From: Paenimyroides viscosum
GTDB lineage: Bacteria > Bacteroidota > Bacteroidia > Flavobacteriales > Flavobacteriaceae
Length of the DNA stretch: 64,000 nucleotides
Direction: 5' to 3'
Assembly: GCF_003858535.1 (NCBI RefSeq)
Contig: NZ_RQTJ01000005.1
Location: 1-64,000 of the forward strand
This document shows, in pieces, positions 7,649-18,101 of the stretch. The notes under the pieces are model-generated. The model saw only the letters and a list, made by a program, of their open reading frames with translations, made no database searches and was not told the DNA's origin. The translations under genes and the position numbers were made by a program. Position 1 is the first letter of the stretch, and every line of letters begins with the position of its first letter.

Positions 7649-8932
7649 TTATCTGTTTGACATTTCTTTGAACGGACGCAATGCTTCCCCTACATAAACT
7701 TGACGTGGGCGACCGATTGGTTCTTTGTTTTCGCGCATTTCTTTCCATTGAGCAACCCATCCTGGTAAACGACCAATTGCAAACATTACGGTGAACATTT
7801 CGGTTGGAATTCCTAATGCACGGTAAATAATACCTGAATAGAAATCTACGTTTGGATATAAGTTACGTGCTACGAAATACTCGTCTTTCAATGCCATTTC
7901 TTCTAAATCTTTAGCGATTTTTAAGATAGGATCGTTTACACCTAATTCTGCTAAAACTTCGTCTGCCGCTTTCTTGATGATACGTGCACGTGGATCGAAA
8001 TTTTTATAAACACGGTGACCAAAGCCCATTAAACGGAACGGATCGTTTTTATCTTTTGCTTTTGCTAGATATTTGTTTGCGTCACCACCGTCTTTCTGAA
8101 TTTCTTCTAACATTTCTAATACCGCTTGGTTTGCACCACCATGAAGTGGCCCCCAAAGTGCAGAAACGCCCGCAGAAATCGATGCAAATAAACCTGCATG
8201 AGAAGATCCTACCATTCTTACAGTAGATGTAGAACAGTTTTGTTCGTGATCTGCATGTAAAATGAACAATTTATCAATTGCATTTAAAACCACAGGGTTT
8301 ACTTTGTAAGGACCAGTAGGTAATTTAAACATTAACTGTAAAAAGTTTTCTACATAAGGTAATGTATTATCGTAATAATTTAACGGATAACCGTTGATTT
8401 TTCTGTATGTCCACGTAGCTACAACCAAGAATTTACCCATGATTTTACAAACAGCCTCGTACATATCGCTTTTACTATCTGCATTTACAACTTTAGGATT
8501 AAAAGCAGTAAGCGAACAAGTTAACGATGCTAAGATACCCATTGGGTGTGCATGTTTAGGAAAACCGTCAATGATTCCTTTCATTTCTTCATTCACCAAA
8601 GTATACTTGCGTATGTCGGCTTCAAAAGTTTCAATTTGCTTAGTGGTAGGTAATTCTCCAAAAATAACTAAATAAGCTACTTCTAAAAAGTTTGAGTTTT
8701 CAGCTAAATCTTCAATAGAATAGCCACGATATCTTAAAATTCCTTCTTCGCCATCTAAAAAAGTAATAGCACTTTTACATGAACCAGAATTTTTATAACC
8801 AGGGTCTAAAGTAATGGCACCTGTTAAAGCTCTTAACTTTTCAATATCGATAGCTACTTCGTTTTCTGTTCCCACAATTACTGGAAATTCAAACGTTTTG
8901 TCATCTATCGCTATAGTTGCAGTTTTTGACAT
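7649..8932 (-). CDS. gltA: Citrate synthase
   Basis: 427 residues, the size of the NADH-sensitive (type II, hexameric) class. It joins acetyl-CoA and oxaloacetate to citrate at entry to the TCA cycle. Visible motifs: GPLHGGANQAVLEM (catalytic-type His), GFGHRVYKNFDPRA (second His) and PNVDFYSG (catalytic Asp). The N-terminal beta-rich extension DPGYKNSGSCKSAITFLDG is also typical. It is monocistronic by appearance, with about 275 nt upstream to eno and a terminator downstream. Confidence 0.97.
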   Translation of the reverse strand: MSKTATIAIDDKTFEFPVIVGTENEVAIDIEKLRALTGAITLDPGYKNSGSCKSAITFLDGEEGILRYRGYSIEDLAENSNFLEVAYLVIFGELPTTKQIETFEADIRKYTLVNEEMKGIIDGFPKHAHPMGILASLTCSLTAFNPKVVNADSKSDMYEAVCKIMGKFLVVATWTYRKINGYPLNYYDNTLPYVENFLQLMFKLPTGPYKVNPVVLNAIDKLFILHADHEQNCSTSTVRMVGSSHAGLFASISAGVSALWGPLHGGANQAVLEMLEEIQKDGGDANKYLAKAKDKNDPFRLMGFGHRVYKNFDPRARIIKKAADEVLAELGVNDPILKIAKDLEEMALKDEYFVARNLYPNVDFYSGIIYRALGIPTEMFTVMFAIGRLPGWVAQWKEMRENKEPIGRPRQVYVGEALRPFKEMSNR

Positions 8933-9166
8933 ATATTTTTTAGTTTATCTTTTATTTGTTTGTTAGCGAATTTAATAAAAATGTTTCACTTGGTAAAGGA
9001 TAAATATATAAATAATTCTTATTAATAATAGAAAATACTTATTATTTATACATAATGAGATAGGATACCTTGCCCCTAATTTATTGATTATTTAAGATGA
9101 TCTTTTTATATTCTTAATTTTTGACGCTATCTATTGTGATATACCAAAAAAAAGAGGACAAAAAAC
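8933..9166. other. Intergenic region upstream of gltA
   Basis: AT-rich, presumably the gltA promoter region on the minus strand. TATATTTA and TATCCTTT occur, but no exact TAnnTTTG. No RNA gene or repeat seen. Confidence 0.4.
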
Positions 9167-9193
9167 AAAAATGACGCATAACGCGTCATTTTT
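9167..9193 (-). terminator. Intrinsic terminator downstream of eno
   Basis: 11-bp perfect stem (AAAAATGACGC with GCGTCATTTTT) and a 5-nt loop, 15 nt past the eno stop. Confidence 0.9.
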
Positions 9194-9207
9194 ATAGTAG
9201 GTGAAAA

Positions 9208-10509
<1,302 letters not shown>

Positions 10510-10535
10510 TTAATTGTGTTGTATAATTTGTTGTG

Positions 10536-10543
10536 CAAATGTA
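10536..10543 (-). promoter_or_regulatory. -7 promoter element of eno
   Basis: Reads TACATTTG then CA on minus, an exact TAnnTTTG match about 33 nt before the ATG. Confidence 0.6.
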
Positions 10544-10574
10544 AGTATTTGATGTTTAAAAAAAAAGAAGCTTT

Positions 10575-11285
10575 TTACACTTCTTTCACATCTATATTTT
10601 GATTGCTTTTTAAGTTTTCTATAAAAAATAACGTTAGTAATATGGTAAACATTAGAATGATATAATGTAGAAAACCATAACTATTTTCTAAAAACAAAAC
10701 CGCTAAAACAAATAGTGCTATCGTTGAAAGTATTCTGGTTTTATATGTTCTCTTTTCTATTTGTAGATCTTTAAAATAAACCAAAGAAGCTATTGTTGAC
10801 GAAAGCCCAATCATAAAAGCCAAAGGTGCTAATTCATTTTCTTGTTGCACTACTGAAAACAATAAAATAACTAAAGAAACAAGTAAGCTTATGATTGATG
10901 TTTTATTATCTTTTAATGTAATAAATTCTTGCTGATAAATATCGTTCTCAAATGAAGCGTATTCTTGTATGGTTAGTTTCACACTTCGCAAATAATCGGT
11001 TCGTAAACTATCGTAGAGAAAAAACAGTAAATTTCTATGATTAAGATGTAAGCCCATAAAAATTTCTTTCCGTTTTCTGTCTTCTTTTGTAACATACATA
11101 TTGGTTTTATAATGATAAACCTTTCCTAATACAAAAGTAAGTTTTTGCGCATCGTCAGGTATTTCAATAATTGAAGTTCCTTGTGCCAAAAATTTAGTAA
11201 ACAAAACATCATCTACATATAACTTTATACTTCTTAAAGAAAACCAACCATATATAAATCTTGTTTTAATATTTAAAGTTAGCAT
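10575..11285 (-). CDS. Membrane protein of unknown function, four C-terminal TM segments
   Basis: 236 residues. The first ~125 are soluble and mixed (beta-like start MLTLNIKTRFIYGWFSLRSI, later charged), with no motif I recognise. Residues about 130-225 contain four hydrophobic stretches (SLLVSLVILLFSV, LAPLAFMIGLSSTIASLVYF, ILSTIALFVLAVLFL, IILMFTILLTLFFI). It lies between carA and eno on the same strand with its own spacer; nothing in the context suggests a role. Confidence 0.65.
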   Translation of the reverse strand: MLTLNIKTRFIYGWFSLRSIKLYVDDVLFTKFLAQGTSIIEIPDDAQKLTFVLGKVYHYKTNMYVTKEDRKRKEIFMGLHLNHRNLLFFLYDSLRTDYLRSVKLTIQEYASFENDIYQQEFITLKDNKTSIISLLVSLVILLFSVVQQENELAPLAFMIGLSSTIASLVYFKDLQIEKRTYKTRILSTIALFVLAVLFLENSYGFLHYIILMFTILLTLFFIENLKSNQNIDVKEV

Positions 11286-11334
11286 AACGATTTTATTTTA
11301 AGGAACTTAAAAATACTAAAAAATCGTTAAAAAC

Positions 11335-11370
11335 AAAACCCTTTCAGCATTTGACTGCTGAAAGGGTTTT
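11335..11370 (-). terminator. Intrinsic terminator downstream of carA
   Basis: 15-bp perfect stem (arms 11335-11349 and 11356-11370), 6-nt loop and U-rich arm on the minus strand, 18 nt past the carA stop. Confidence 0.9.
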
Positions 11371-11388
11371 TCTTTATACTATGAACTA

Positions 11389-12501
11389 TTAAGCTTCTTT
11401 TTGTTCTTTCATATAAGTAACAAACTCATCAAACAAATATTTTGAATCGTTTGGTCCTGGTGATGATTCCGGATGATATTGCACCGAAAACACCTGCTTA
11501 TCTTTTAAACGGATACCTGCAACGGTATTATCATTTAAATGGTAATGTGTAATTTCTAAATTATCATTTTGCTCTACTTCTTCACGTACTACAGCAAAAC
11601 CGTGGTTTTGAGAAGTAATTTCGCCTTTTCCAGAAACCGAATTCATAATAGGATGATTGATTCCGCGGTGACCATTAAACATTTTATACGTGTTTACACC
11701 CTGCGATAATGCAATGATTTGATGCCCCAAACAAATACCAAAAACCGGTTTATCTGTTGCAATAATATCTTTTGCCGTTTCAATAACCTGCGTTAACGGT
11801 TGTGGATCTCCAGGTCCGTTAGACAAGAAATATCCATCTGGATTAAAATTGTTTAAATCTTCAAGAGTAGCGTTATAAGGATACACCTTTACATAACAAT
11901 CACGAGCCGCAAGACAACGTAATATATTTGTTTTAATACCAAAATCTAACGCTGCAACTTTATATGTTGCATTCTCATTGCCATAAAAATAAGGTTCTTT
12001 TGTAGAAACTGCCGAAGCCAATTCTAAACCGTTCATGTCTGGAACAGCTGCTAAAATCTCTTTTAATTCGTCGATTGATTTTCCGTCTGTTGAAATCACC
12101 GCATTCATAGCACCGTTATCTCGAATATAACTTACCAATGCACGGGTATCAACATCAGAAACAGCAACTAGATTTTTCTTTTCAAAGTAATCATACAGAG
12201 ATCCATCAGCATCAGGTCGAGAAAAATCTTTACTAAAGTTTTTACAAACCAAGCCTGCAATTTTAATTCCATCTGAATCAACTTCGTCATTATGAACACC
12301 GTAATTTCCGATATGCGCTACGGTTGATAACATAATTTGCCCGTAGTATGAAGGGTCGGTAAAAATTTCTTGGTAACCCGTAACACCTGTGTTAAAACAG
12401 ATTTCGCCCGTTGTTGTTCCTTTAATTCCTACAGATTTTCCATGAAAAATAGTACCATCGCTTAAAAGTACAATTGCTTTATCTTTAGAAGTATATTTCA
12501 T
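11389..12501 (-). CDS. carA: Carbamoyl-phosphate synthase small subunit
   Basis: 370 residues. It hydrolyses glutamine and channels ammonia to CarB to make carbamoyl phosphate for pyrimidine and arginine synthesis. The N-terminal domain starts with IVLLSDGTIFHGKSVG; the C-terminal class I glutamine amidotransferase domain has the nucleophile in FGICLGHQII and the partner His and Glu in QYHPESSPGP. carB is not in the window. The gene lies just downstream of the ribosomal array but after its terminator, with its own -7 element. Confidence 0.97.
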   Translation of the reverse strand: MKYTSKDKAIVLLSDGTIFHGKSVGIKGTTTGEICFNTGVTGYQEIFTDPSYYGQIMLSTVAHIGNYGVHNDEVDSDGIKIAGLVCKNFSKDFSRPDADGSLYDYFEKKNLVAVSDVDTRALVSYIRDNGAMNAVISTDGKSIDELKEILAAVPDMNGLELASAVSTKEPYFYGNENATYKVAALDFGIKTNILRCLAARDCYVKVYPYNATLEDLNNFNPDGYFLSNGPGDPQPLTQVIETAKDIIATDKPVFGICLGHQIIALSQGVNTYKMFNGHRGINHPIMNSVSGKGEITSQNHGFAVVREEVEQNDNLEITHYHLNDNTVAGIRLKDKQVFSVQYHPESSPGPNDSKYLFDEFVTYMKEQKEA

Positions 12502-12523
12502 TATTGTTGATTATTTCGGGGTA

Positions 12524-12531
12524 CAAAATTA
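12524..12531 (-). promoter_or_regulatory. Candidate -7 promoter element of carA
   Basis: Reads TAATTTTG on minus, fitting TAnnTTTG, about 23 nt before the ATG. Confidence 0.45.
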
Positions 12532-12560
12532 ATACAAATACTTTAAAAAAAAGTATAAAA

Positions 12561-12591
12561 AAAAGGACAAACTATAAAAGTTTGTCCTTTT
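12561..12591 (-). terminator. Terminator of the ribosomal-protein array
   Basis: 13-bp perfect stem (AAAAGGACAAACT with AGTTTGTCCTTTT), 5-nt loop, followed by T/A-rich sequence on minus, about 30 nt after the rplQ stop. Confidence 0.9.
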
Positions 12592-12621
12592 AATATTAAA
12601 GAATAATTTATGGTTGATAAA

Positions 12622-13113
12622 TTACTCATTAGTTTCTTTAGCTTCAGTAGAAGTTTCAGCTGCAGGAGCAGGAGTAGTTTCAGCTGTATCCGCTTTTTTT
12701 CTACCTCTACGAGTTGTAGCTTTTTTAACTTCTTTTTTACCAGCATTATAAATTTCGTTGAAATCTACTAATTCGATCATTGCCATTTCAGCATTATCAC
12801 CTAAACGATTTCCTAATTTAATAATACGAGTATATCCACCTGGACGGTCACCAACTTTAGGAGCAACCTCTCTGAATAATTCTGTAACTGCGTATTTGTC
12901 TCTTAAGTAAGAAAAAACGATACGACGGTTGTGTGTGTCGTCTGTTTTACATTTAGTTACTAAAGGCTCAATAAATTGCTTTAATGCTTTAGCTTTAGCA
13001 ACTGTAGTGTTAATACGTTTGTGTTCTATTAAAGAACATGCCATATTAGCTAACATCGCTTTTCTGTGACTTGCTTGTCTACTTAAGTGATTTATTTTTT
13101 TTCCGTGTCTCAT
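12622..13113 (-). CDS. rplQ: 50S ribosomal protein L17
   Basis: 163 residues. The first ~120 are the conserved L17 fold ([20 protein letters not shown] ... [16 protein letters not shown]). The last ~40 form a lineage-specific tail, first basic ([15 protein letters not shown]), then rich in A, T, E and P, longer than in E. coli L17. It is the last gene of the array, after rpoA as in most bacteria. Confidence 0.97.
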   Translation of the reverse strand: MRHGKKINHLSRQASHRKAMLANMACSLIEHKRINTTVAKAKALKQFIEPLVTKCKTDDTHNRRIVFSYLRDKYAVTELFREVAPKVGDRPGGYTRIIKLGNRLGDNAEMAMIELVDFNEIYNAGKKEVKKATTRRGRKKADTAETTPAPAAETSTEAKETNE

Positions 13114-13176
13114 GACGTAGTTTTTTTAAGCTTCATCTTGCTTCAATCCTCTTTGGAGAGCAAAATATGAAGTAAT

Positions 13177-14169
13177 TTATTCTTTATCTAATTTGTATTT
13201 TGATAGATCCATTCCAAAAGTTAAACCTTTAACTTGAACTAGTTCTTCTAATTCAGTTAATGATTTCTTTCCGAAGTTTCTAAATTTCATTAAATCGTTT
13301 TTGTTATAAGAAACTAAATCGCCTAATGTATCAACTTCAGCCGCTTTTAAACAATTTAATGCTCTTACTGAAAGATCTAAATCTACCAATTTGGTTTTCA
13401 GAAGCTGTCTCATGTGCAATGATTCCTCATCGTATGATTCAGTTTGAGCGATTTCATCAGCCTCTAAAGTGATTCTTTCATCAGAGAATAACATAAAATG
13501 ATGAATCAACGTTTTAGCAGCTTCTGTTAAAGCATCTTTAGGATGAATAGATCCATCTGTAACGATATCAAAAACTAATTTTTCATAATCGGTTTTTTGT
13601 TCTACACGATAGTTTTCTATAGCATACTTAACATTTTTTACAGGCGTGTAAATAGAGTCTGTATAAATTGTTCCGAAAGGTGCGTTAGGTTTTCTATTTT
13701 CTTCTGCAGGTACGTAACCTCTACCTTTTTCGATAGAAATTTCCATGTTAATGGTAATTTTACCGTCAAGATTACAGATTACTAAATCAGGGTTTAAAAC
13801 TTGGAATCCTGAGATATATTTTTGGAAATCGCCAGCTGTTAATTGATCTTTTCCTGTGAATGAAATGCTTACAGATTCATTATCAATATCTTCAATTTGA
13901 CGTTTAAAACGTACCTGTTTTAAGTTTAAGATAATTTCTGTTACATCCTCAACAACACCAGAAATAGTAGAAAACTCATGCTCAACACCTTCAATACGTA
14001 CCGAGGTTATTGCATATCCTTCTAATGATGACAGAAGCACTCTTCTTAGTGCATTACCAATGGTTAATCCATAACCAGGTTCTAAAGGACGAAATTCGAA
14101 TTTCCCTTTAAAATCTGTTGAATCAATCATGATAACTTTATCGGGCTTTTGAAAATTAAATATTGCCAT
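13177..14169 (-). CDS. rpoA: DNA-directed RNA polymerase subunit alpha
   Basis: 330 residues. The N-terminal assembly domain ([22 protein letters not shown] in part) is followed by a linker and the C-terminal helix-hairpin-helix domain ([16 protein letters not shown] ... [13 protein letters not shown]). Placing it between rpsD and rplQ gives the usual alpha-operon order and links polymerase to ribosome supply. Confidence 0.98.
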   Translation of the reverse strand: MAIFNFQKPDKVIMIDSTDFKGKFEFRPLEPGYGLTIGNALRRVLLSSLEGYAITSVRIEGVEHEFSTISGVVEDVTEIILNLKQVRFKRQIEDIDNESVSISFTGKDQLTAGDFQKYISGFQVLNPDLVICNLDGKITINMEISIEKGRGYVPAEENRKPNAPFGTIYTDSIYTPVKNVKYAIENYRVEQKTDYEKLVFDIVTDGSIHPKDALTEAAKTLIHHFMLFSDERITLEADEIAQTESYDEESLHMRQLLKTKLVDLDLSVRALNCLKAAEVDTLGDLVSYNKNDLMKFRNFGKKSLTELEELVQVKGLTFGMDLSKYKLDKE

Positions 14170-14194
14170 GTGTGTTTCGACTGAATGTCAATTA

Positions 14195-14800
14195 TTATTT
14201 GTTGTACAACTCTACGATTAACTGTTCTTTGATGTTTTCTGGAACTTGAAGTCTAGCAGGAACACTTACATAAGTACCCTCTTTAGTATCATTATTCCAA
14301 GTAATCCATTCGTAAACAGCGCTAGAATTAGATAATGAACGTTCGATAGCCTCTAATGATTTAGATTTTTCGCGAACTGCTACTTTATCTCCAGCTTTTA
14401 ATTGGTATGAAGGGATGTTAACTAATTCACCGTTAACGGTAATATGTCTGTGAGAAACAATTTGACGAGCTGCACGACGAGAAGAGGCGATACCCATTCT
14501 GTAAACAACATTGTCTAAACGAGATTCACATAACTGGATTAAAACTTCACCTGTTACACCTTTAGATGCAGATGCTTTTTTAAACATGTTACGGAATTGT
14601 TTTTCTAAAACACCGTACGTGTATTTAGCTTTTTGTTTTTCCATTAACTGGATAGCGTATTCAGATTTTTTACCTCTCTTTTTTGCTAAACCGTGTTGCC
14701 CTGGCGGGTAATTTCTTTTTTCGAATGCTTTATCATCTCCGAAGATTGCTTCTCCGAATTTACGAGCGATTTTTGTTTGTGGACCAGTATATCTTGCCAT
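14195..14800 (-). CDS. rpsD: 30S ribosomal protein S4
   Basis: 201 residues. Starts [17 protein letters not shown]; the S4 RNA-binding domain [21 protein letters not shown] is plain. A primary 16S-binding protein, and in other bacteria a translational or transcriptional self-regulator. Here its ATG follows directly on a hairpin plus U-tract (14801-14870). Confidence 0.98.
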   Translation of the reverse strand: MARYTGPQTKIARKFGEAIFGDDKAFEKRNYPPGQHGLAKKRGKKSEYAIQLMEKQKAKYTYGVLEKQFRNMFKKASASKGVTGEVLIQLCESRLDNVVYRMGIASSRRAARQIVSHRHITVNGELVNIPSYQLKAGDKVAVREKSKSLEAIERSLSNSSAVYEWITWNNDTKEGTYVSVPARLQVPENIKEQLIVELYNK

Positions 14801-14802
14801 TT

Positions 14803-14870
14803 TAAAAAAAATAAAAAAGGTAGGGATTATGAATTCAGGTCTTATCCTCCGATAATCTATTCCTACCTTA
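14803..14870 (-). promoter_or_regulatory. Leader hairpin with U-tract directly ahead of rpsD
   Basis: On minus, TAAGGTAGG (14870-14862) can pair with CCTACCTT (14824-14817) around a ~37-nt loop that contains CGGAGGATAAG. The 3' arm runs straight into TTTTTTATTTTTTTT, ending 4 nt before the rpsD ATG. This has the form of an intrinsic terminator or attenuator. S4 self-regulation is known elsewhere; that this is an S4 site is inference. Confidence 0.55.
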
Positions 14871-14889
14871 GGTTATACTATAATATAAA

Positions 14890-15273
14890 TTAAACTCTTC
14901 GTCTTTTTGGAGGACGACATCCGTTGTGAGGAATTGGAGTAATATCAATGATTTCTGTTACTTCGATACCACTGTTGTGGATAGAACGAATTGCAGATTC
15001 TCTACCATTTCCTGGTCCTTTAACGTAAACTTTCACTTTTTTAAGTCCAGCTTCTAACGCTACTTTACCACAATCTTCTGCTGCCATTTGTGCTGCATAA
15101 GGAGTGTTTTTCTTAGAACCACGGAATCCCATTTTACCTGCTGACGACCAAGAAATAACTTCACCTTTTTTGTTTGTTAACGAAATGATGATGTTATTGA
15201 AGGTTGCGCTGATATGAGCTTCTCCAGTAGATTCAACTATAACTTTACGTTTTTTTGTATTTGCTTTAGCCAT
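14890..15273 (-). CDS. rpsK: 30S ribosomal protein S11
   Basis: 127 residues with [18 protein letters not shown]..., [19 protein letters not shown] and the C-terminal [18 protein letters not shown]. Platform protein of the 30S subunit. 8 nt after rpsM; an 89-nt gap with the hairpin follows before rpsD. Confidence 0.98.
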   Translation of the reverse strand: MAKANTKKRKVIVESTGEAHISATFNNIIISLTNKKGEVISWSSAGKMGFRGSKKNTPYAAQMAAEDCGKVALEAGLKKVKVYVKGPGNGRESAIRSIHNSGIEVTEIIDITPIPHNGCRPPKRRRV

Positions 15274-15281
15274 ACTACTTA

Positions 15282-15656
15282 TTATTTAGTTGCTTTTTTC
15301 TTGTTAGCAACAGTTTTTCTTTTACCTTTTCTTGTTCTAGAGTTGTTTTTAGTTCTTTGTCCTCTTAATGGAAGACCAGCTCTATGACGGATTCCACGTT
15401 GACATCCGATATCCATTAAACGTTTAATGTTTAAAGATACTTCTGAACGTAATTCACCTTCAATTTTGTAATAAGACATTGCTTCACGAATAGCACCGAT
15501 TTCTTCATCGTTCCATTCTGAAACTTTTTTGTCTTCATTAACGTTAGCTTTTGCCAACACCTCTTTTGATCTACTTAAACCTACACCGAAAATATAAGTT
15601 AAAGCAATAATTCCTCTTTTATTTTTAGGTACATCTACCCCTGCTATTCTTGCCAT
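15282..15656 (-). CDS. rpsM: 30S ribosomal protein S13
   Basis: 124 residues: [23 protein letters not shown]-type RNA-binding centre, and the basic tail [20 protein letters not shown] that contacts tRNA. Starts 2 nt after the rpmJ stop. Confidence 0.98.
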   Translation of the reverse strand: MARIAGVDVPKNKRGIIALTYIFGVGLSRSKEVLAKANVNEDKKVSEWNDEEIGAIREAMSYYKIEGELRSEVSLNIKRLMDIGCQRGIRHRAGLPLRGQRTKNNSRTRKGKRKTVANKKKATK

Positions 15657-15658
15657 AA

Positions 15659-15775
15659 TTATCCTTGTCTTTGTTTAAATCTAGGATTCTTTTTGTTTAT
15701 AACGTATAATCTTCCTTTTCTACGTACAATAATGCATTCCGCACTTCTTTTTTTAACTGATGCTCTTACTTTCAT
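15659..15775 (-). CDS. rpmJ: 50S ribosomal protein L36 (zinc-free type)
   Basis: 38 residues, [20 protein letters not shown] then [18 protein letters not shown]. The ends match bL36, but only one Cys remains of the usual three Cys and one His zinc ligands, so this is the C-minus form, which needs no zinc. Its position between infA and rpsM is standard. Confidence 0.95.
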
Positions 15776-15785
15776 TGTAAATTTG

Positions 15786-15856
15786 CTTTGGGCTTTAAGC
15801 TCTAGGCTTTAGGAATAAACATACTGCTTATTGCCTACTGCTTATAGCTTATTGCT
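15786..15856 (-). repeat. Two blocks of degenerate 7-nt tandem repeats between infA and rpmJ
   Basis: On plus: ctttggg, ctttaag, ctctagg, ctttagg (15786-15813), then aataaac plus one base, then tactgct, tattgcc, tactgct, tatagct, tattgct (15822-15856). Both blocks keep exact 7-nt register with different units. The tract lies inside the transcribed ribosomal array. Confidence 0.85.
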
Positions 15857-15860
15857 TTTT

Positions 15861-16076
15861 TTAATATCTATAAGTAATTCTTGCTTTAGACAAATCATAA
15901 GGGCTCATTTCTAACTTCACTTTATCACCAGGTAATAATTTGATGTAATGCATACGCATTTTTCCAGAAATATGAGCAATTACAATATGTCCGTTCTCTA
16001 ATTCTACACGGAACATTGCATTTGATAATGCTTCAATAATCGCTCCGTCTTGTTCTATTGCTGATTGTTTTGCCAT
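15861..16076 (-). CDS. infA: Translation initiation factor IF-1
   Basis: 71 residues, an OB-fold S1-like protein: [17 protein letters not shown]..., [18 protein letters not shown], and ends [11 protein letters not shown]. It occupies the A site during initiation. 3 nt after the secY stop. Confidence 0.98.
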   Translation of the reverse strand: MAKQSAIEQDGAIIEALSNAMFRVELENGHIVIAHISGKMRMHYIKLLPGDKVKLEMSPYDLSKARITYRY

Positions 16077-16079
16077 ATA

Positions 16080-17426
16080 TTAAGCAATTGCTTTTCTATT
16101 TTTTCCACTCTTCATTAATCCGTCGTACTGCTTGTTTAACAAATAAGCATTAATTTGCTGTATTGTATCAATTGCAACACTTACTAAAATTAATAAAGAT
16201 GTTCCACCATAAAACATTGCCCAACCCTGTTGAATTCCCATTAAAGATACCGCGATTGCAGGTAAAACTGCGATCACAGCAAGGAATAACGAACCTGGAA
16301 ATGTGATTAACGACATTACGCGATCTAAGAAGTTTGCAGTTTCTTGTCCAGGCTTAATTCCTGGTATAAAACCTCCACTACGTTTTAAATCATCGGCCAT
16401 TTTATTGGTAGGTACCGTAATTGCGGTGTAAAAGTACGAAAAAATTATGATTAACAAAGCAAAAACTAAATTATACTCTAAACCAAATATGTTACTAAAC
16501 ATTGTGGTTACAGTTTGCGCACTGTCTGAAGAGGATAACCCAGCAATTACTGGTGGTATAAACATAATTGCTTGTGCAAAGATAATTGGCATTACACCTG
16601 AAGCGTTAAGCTTTAAAGGAATCCACTGACGGTTTCCTGATACAGATGCAGCGTCGTATTCACCAGCTACACTTCTACGAGCGTATTGTACAGCGATTTT
16701 ACGAACTGCCATTGTTAAAAATATACAAGCTATGATTATTAATAACCAGATGATAACTTCTATTACAATCATCATTGGACCACCGTTACCTGCTACCATA
16801 CGAGACTGTGTCTCTTGCATGAATGCAATTGGTAATTTAGCGATGATACCAACCATAATTAATAATGAAATACCGTTTCCAATACCTTTATCAGTAATCT
16901 TTTCACCTAACCACATTGCAAAAACTGTTCCTGTAGTTAATATTAATACTGAAGAGAATAAGAAAGAGAAAGAATCAAAGCCTAATAAAAATGCATCAGG
17001 TGGTAATTGTTTATACAAGTTGTAAATGTAACCTGGACCTTGAACTAAGGTAATACCAATAGTTAACCATCTTGTAATTTGGTTCATTTTCTTTCTACCA
17101 CTTTCACCATCGTTTTGAAGTTTCTGTAGGTAAGGCACAGCTATACCCATTAACTGAACTACGATAGAAGCAGAGATGTAAGGCATTATACCCAATGCAA
17201 AAATAGAAGCCTGCGAGAACGCACCTCCTGTAAATACATTTATAAGCCACCCTATTCCTTGATCAGTTTGATCTGATAAAGCGTGTAATTTTGTAGCATC
17301 AATACCTGGTAAGGTTACTTGTGCACCAAAACGATACACAAGTAACATACCTAAAGTTATTAAGATTTTATTCTTAAGTTCTTCGATATTCCAAATATTG
17401 GCTAAAGTTTCAAAAAACTTCTTCAT
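16080..17426 (-). CDS. secY: Protein translocase subunit SecY
   Basis: 448 residues with about ten membrane segments; starts MKKFFETLANIWNIEELKNK in part, with TLPGIDATKL and the pore-plug region near GGAFSQASIFALGIMPYISAS. Central channel of Sec export in the inner membrane. It follows rplO by 16 nt; no adk or map lies between secY and infA, as usual in this phylum. Confidence 0.98.
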   Translation of the reverse strand: MKKFFETLANIWNIEELKNKILITLGMLLVYRFGAQVTLPGIDATKLHALSDQTDQGIGWLINVFTGGAFSQASIFALGIMPYISASIVVQLMGIAVPYLQKLQNDGESGRKKMNQITRWLTIGITLVQGPGYIYNLYKQLPPDAFLLGFDSFSFLFSSVLILTTGTVFAMWLGEKITDKGIGNGISLLIMVGIIAKLPIAFMQETQSRMVAGNGGPMMIVIEVIIWLLIIIACIFLTMAVRKIAVQYARRSVAGEYDAASVSGNRQWIPLKLNASGVMPIIFAQAIMFIPPVIAGLSSSDSAQTVTTMFSNIFGLEYNLVFALLIIIFSYFYTAITVPTNKMADDLKRSGGFIPGIKPGQETANFLDRVMSLITFPGSLFLAVIAVLPAIAVSLMGIQQGWAMFYGGTSLLILVSVAIDTIQQINAYLLNKQYDGLMKSGKNRKAIA

Positions 17427-17442
17427 AAGTAGTTAAAGATTT

Positions 17443-17895
17443 TTATAAAGATACAACTTCACCACCAGCTGCTTCAATAGCGGCTTTTGCTGTTGCTGTA
17501 AATTTATGAGCAGTTACTGTTAATTTCGCCTTAAGCTCTCCTCTACCCAAAATCTTAACTAAGCTATTTTTAGAAACTATTCTATTTTCAACTAATGCAT
17601 TAAAATCAATTGCATTAGTAATTGTTCCGTTATCAACTAAAGTTTGTAATGTATCTAAATTAATACCTACATACTCTACTCTATTGATGTTTTTAAAACC
17701 AAATTTAGGAACACGTCTCTGTAAAGGCATCTGTCCACCTTCAAAACCAATTTTCTTAGAATAACCAGAACGAGATTTAGCTCCTTTGTGACCACGTGTA
17801 GACGTACCACCTTTACCAGAACCTTCACCACGACCTACTCTTTTGTTTTGATTATGTACAGAACCGTTTGCCGGTTGTAAATTACTTAAATTCAT
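17443..17895 (-). CDS. rplO: 50S ribosomal protein L15
   Basis: 150 residues: MNLSNLQPANGSVHNQNKRV, the glycine-rich RGEGSGKGGTSTRGHKGAKS typical of L15, and the C-terminal L18e-like domain. In register with rpmD and secY. Confidence 0.98.
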   Translation of the reverse strand: MNLSNLQPANGSVHNQNKRVGRGEGSGKGGTSTRGHKGAKSRSGYSKKIGFEGGQMPLQRRVPKFGFKNINRVEYVGINLDTLQTLVDNGTITNAIDFNALVENRIVSKNSLVKILGRGELKAKLTVTAHKFTATAKAAIEAAGGEVVSL

Positions 17896-17907
17896 AATTC
17901 AATTAAA

Positions 17908-18090
17908 TTAATTAATTTCTTCTACAGAAACTAAATGTTGAACTTTCTTTACCATTCCTACAATAGTTGGTGTATTATCATGCTCAACAACTTGTCCTAA
18001 TTTATGTAAACCTAAAGCTTCTAATGTTCTTTTTTGGTTTTCTGGACAATTGATTTTGCTTCTAACTTGTTTTACTTTAATTTTTGACAT
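17908..18090 (-). CDS. rpmD: 50S ribosomal protein L30
   Basis: 60 residues from the ATG read from 18090 (MSKIKVKQVRSKINCPENQK); an upstream TTG would add three residues. Usual L30 length and position between rpsE and rplO. Confidence 0.96.
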   Translation of the reverse strand: MSKIKVKQVRSKINCPENQKRTLEALGLHKLGQVVEHDNTPTIVGMVKKVQHLVSVEEIN

Positions 18091-18101
18091 ACTACTCAAA
18101 A

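Noticed and set aside
12543..12746. 67-residue Leu/Lys-rich frame after rplQ
   Set aside because: It overlaps the rplQ tail and the terminator; low-complexity shadow.
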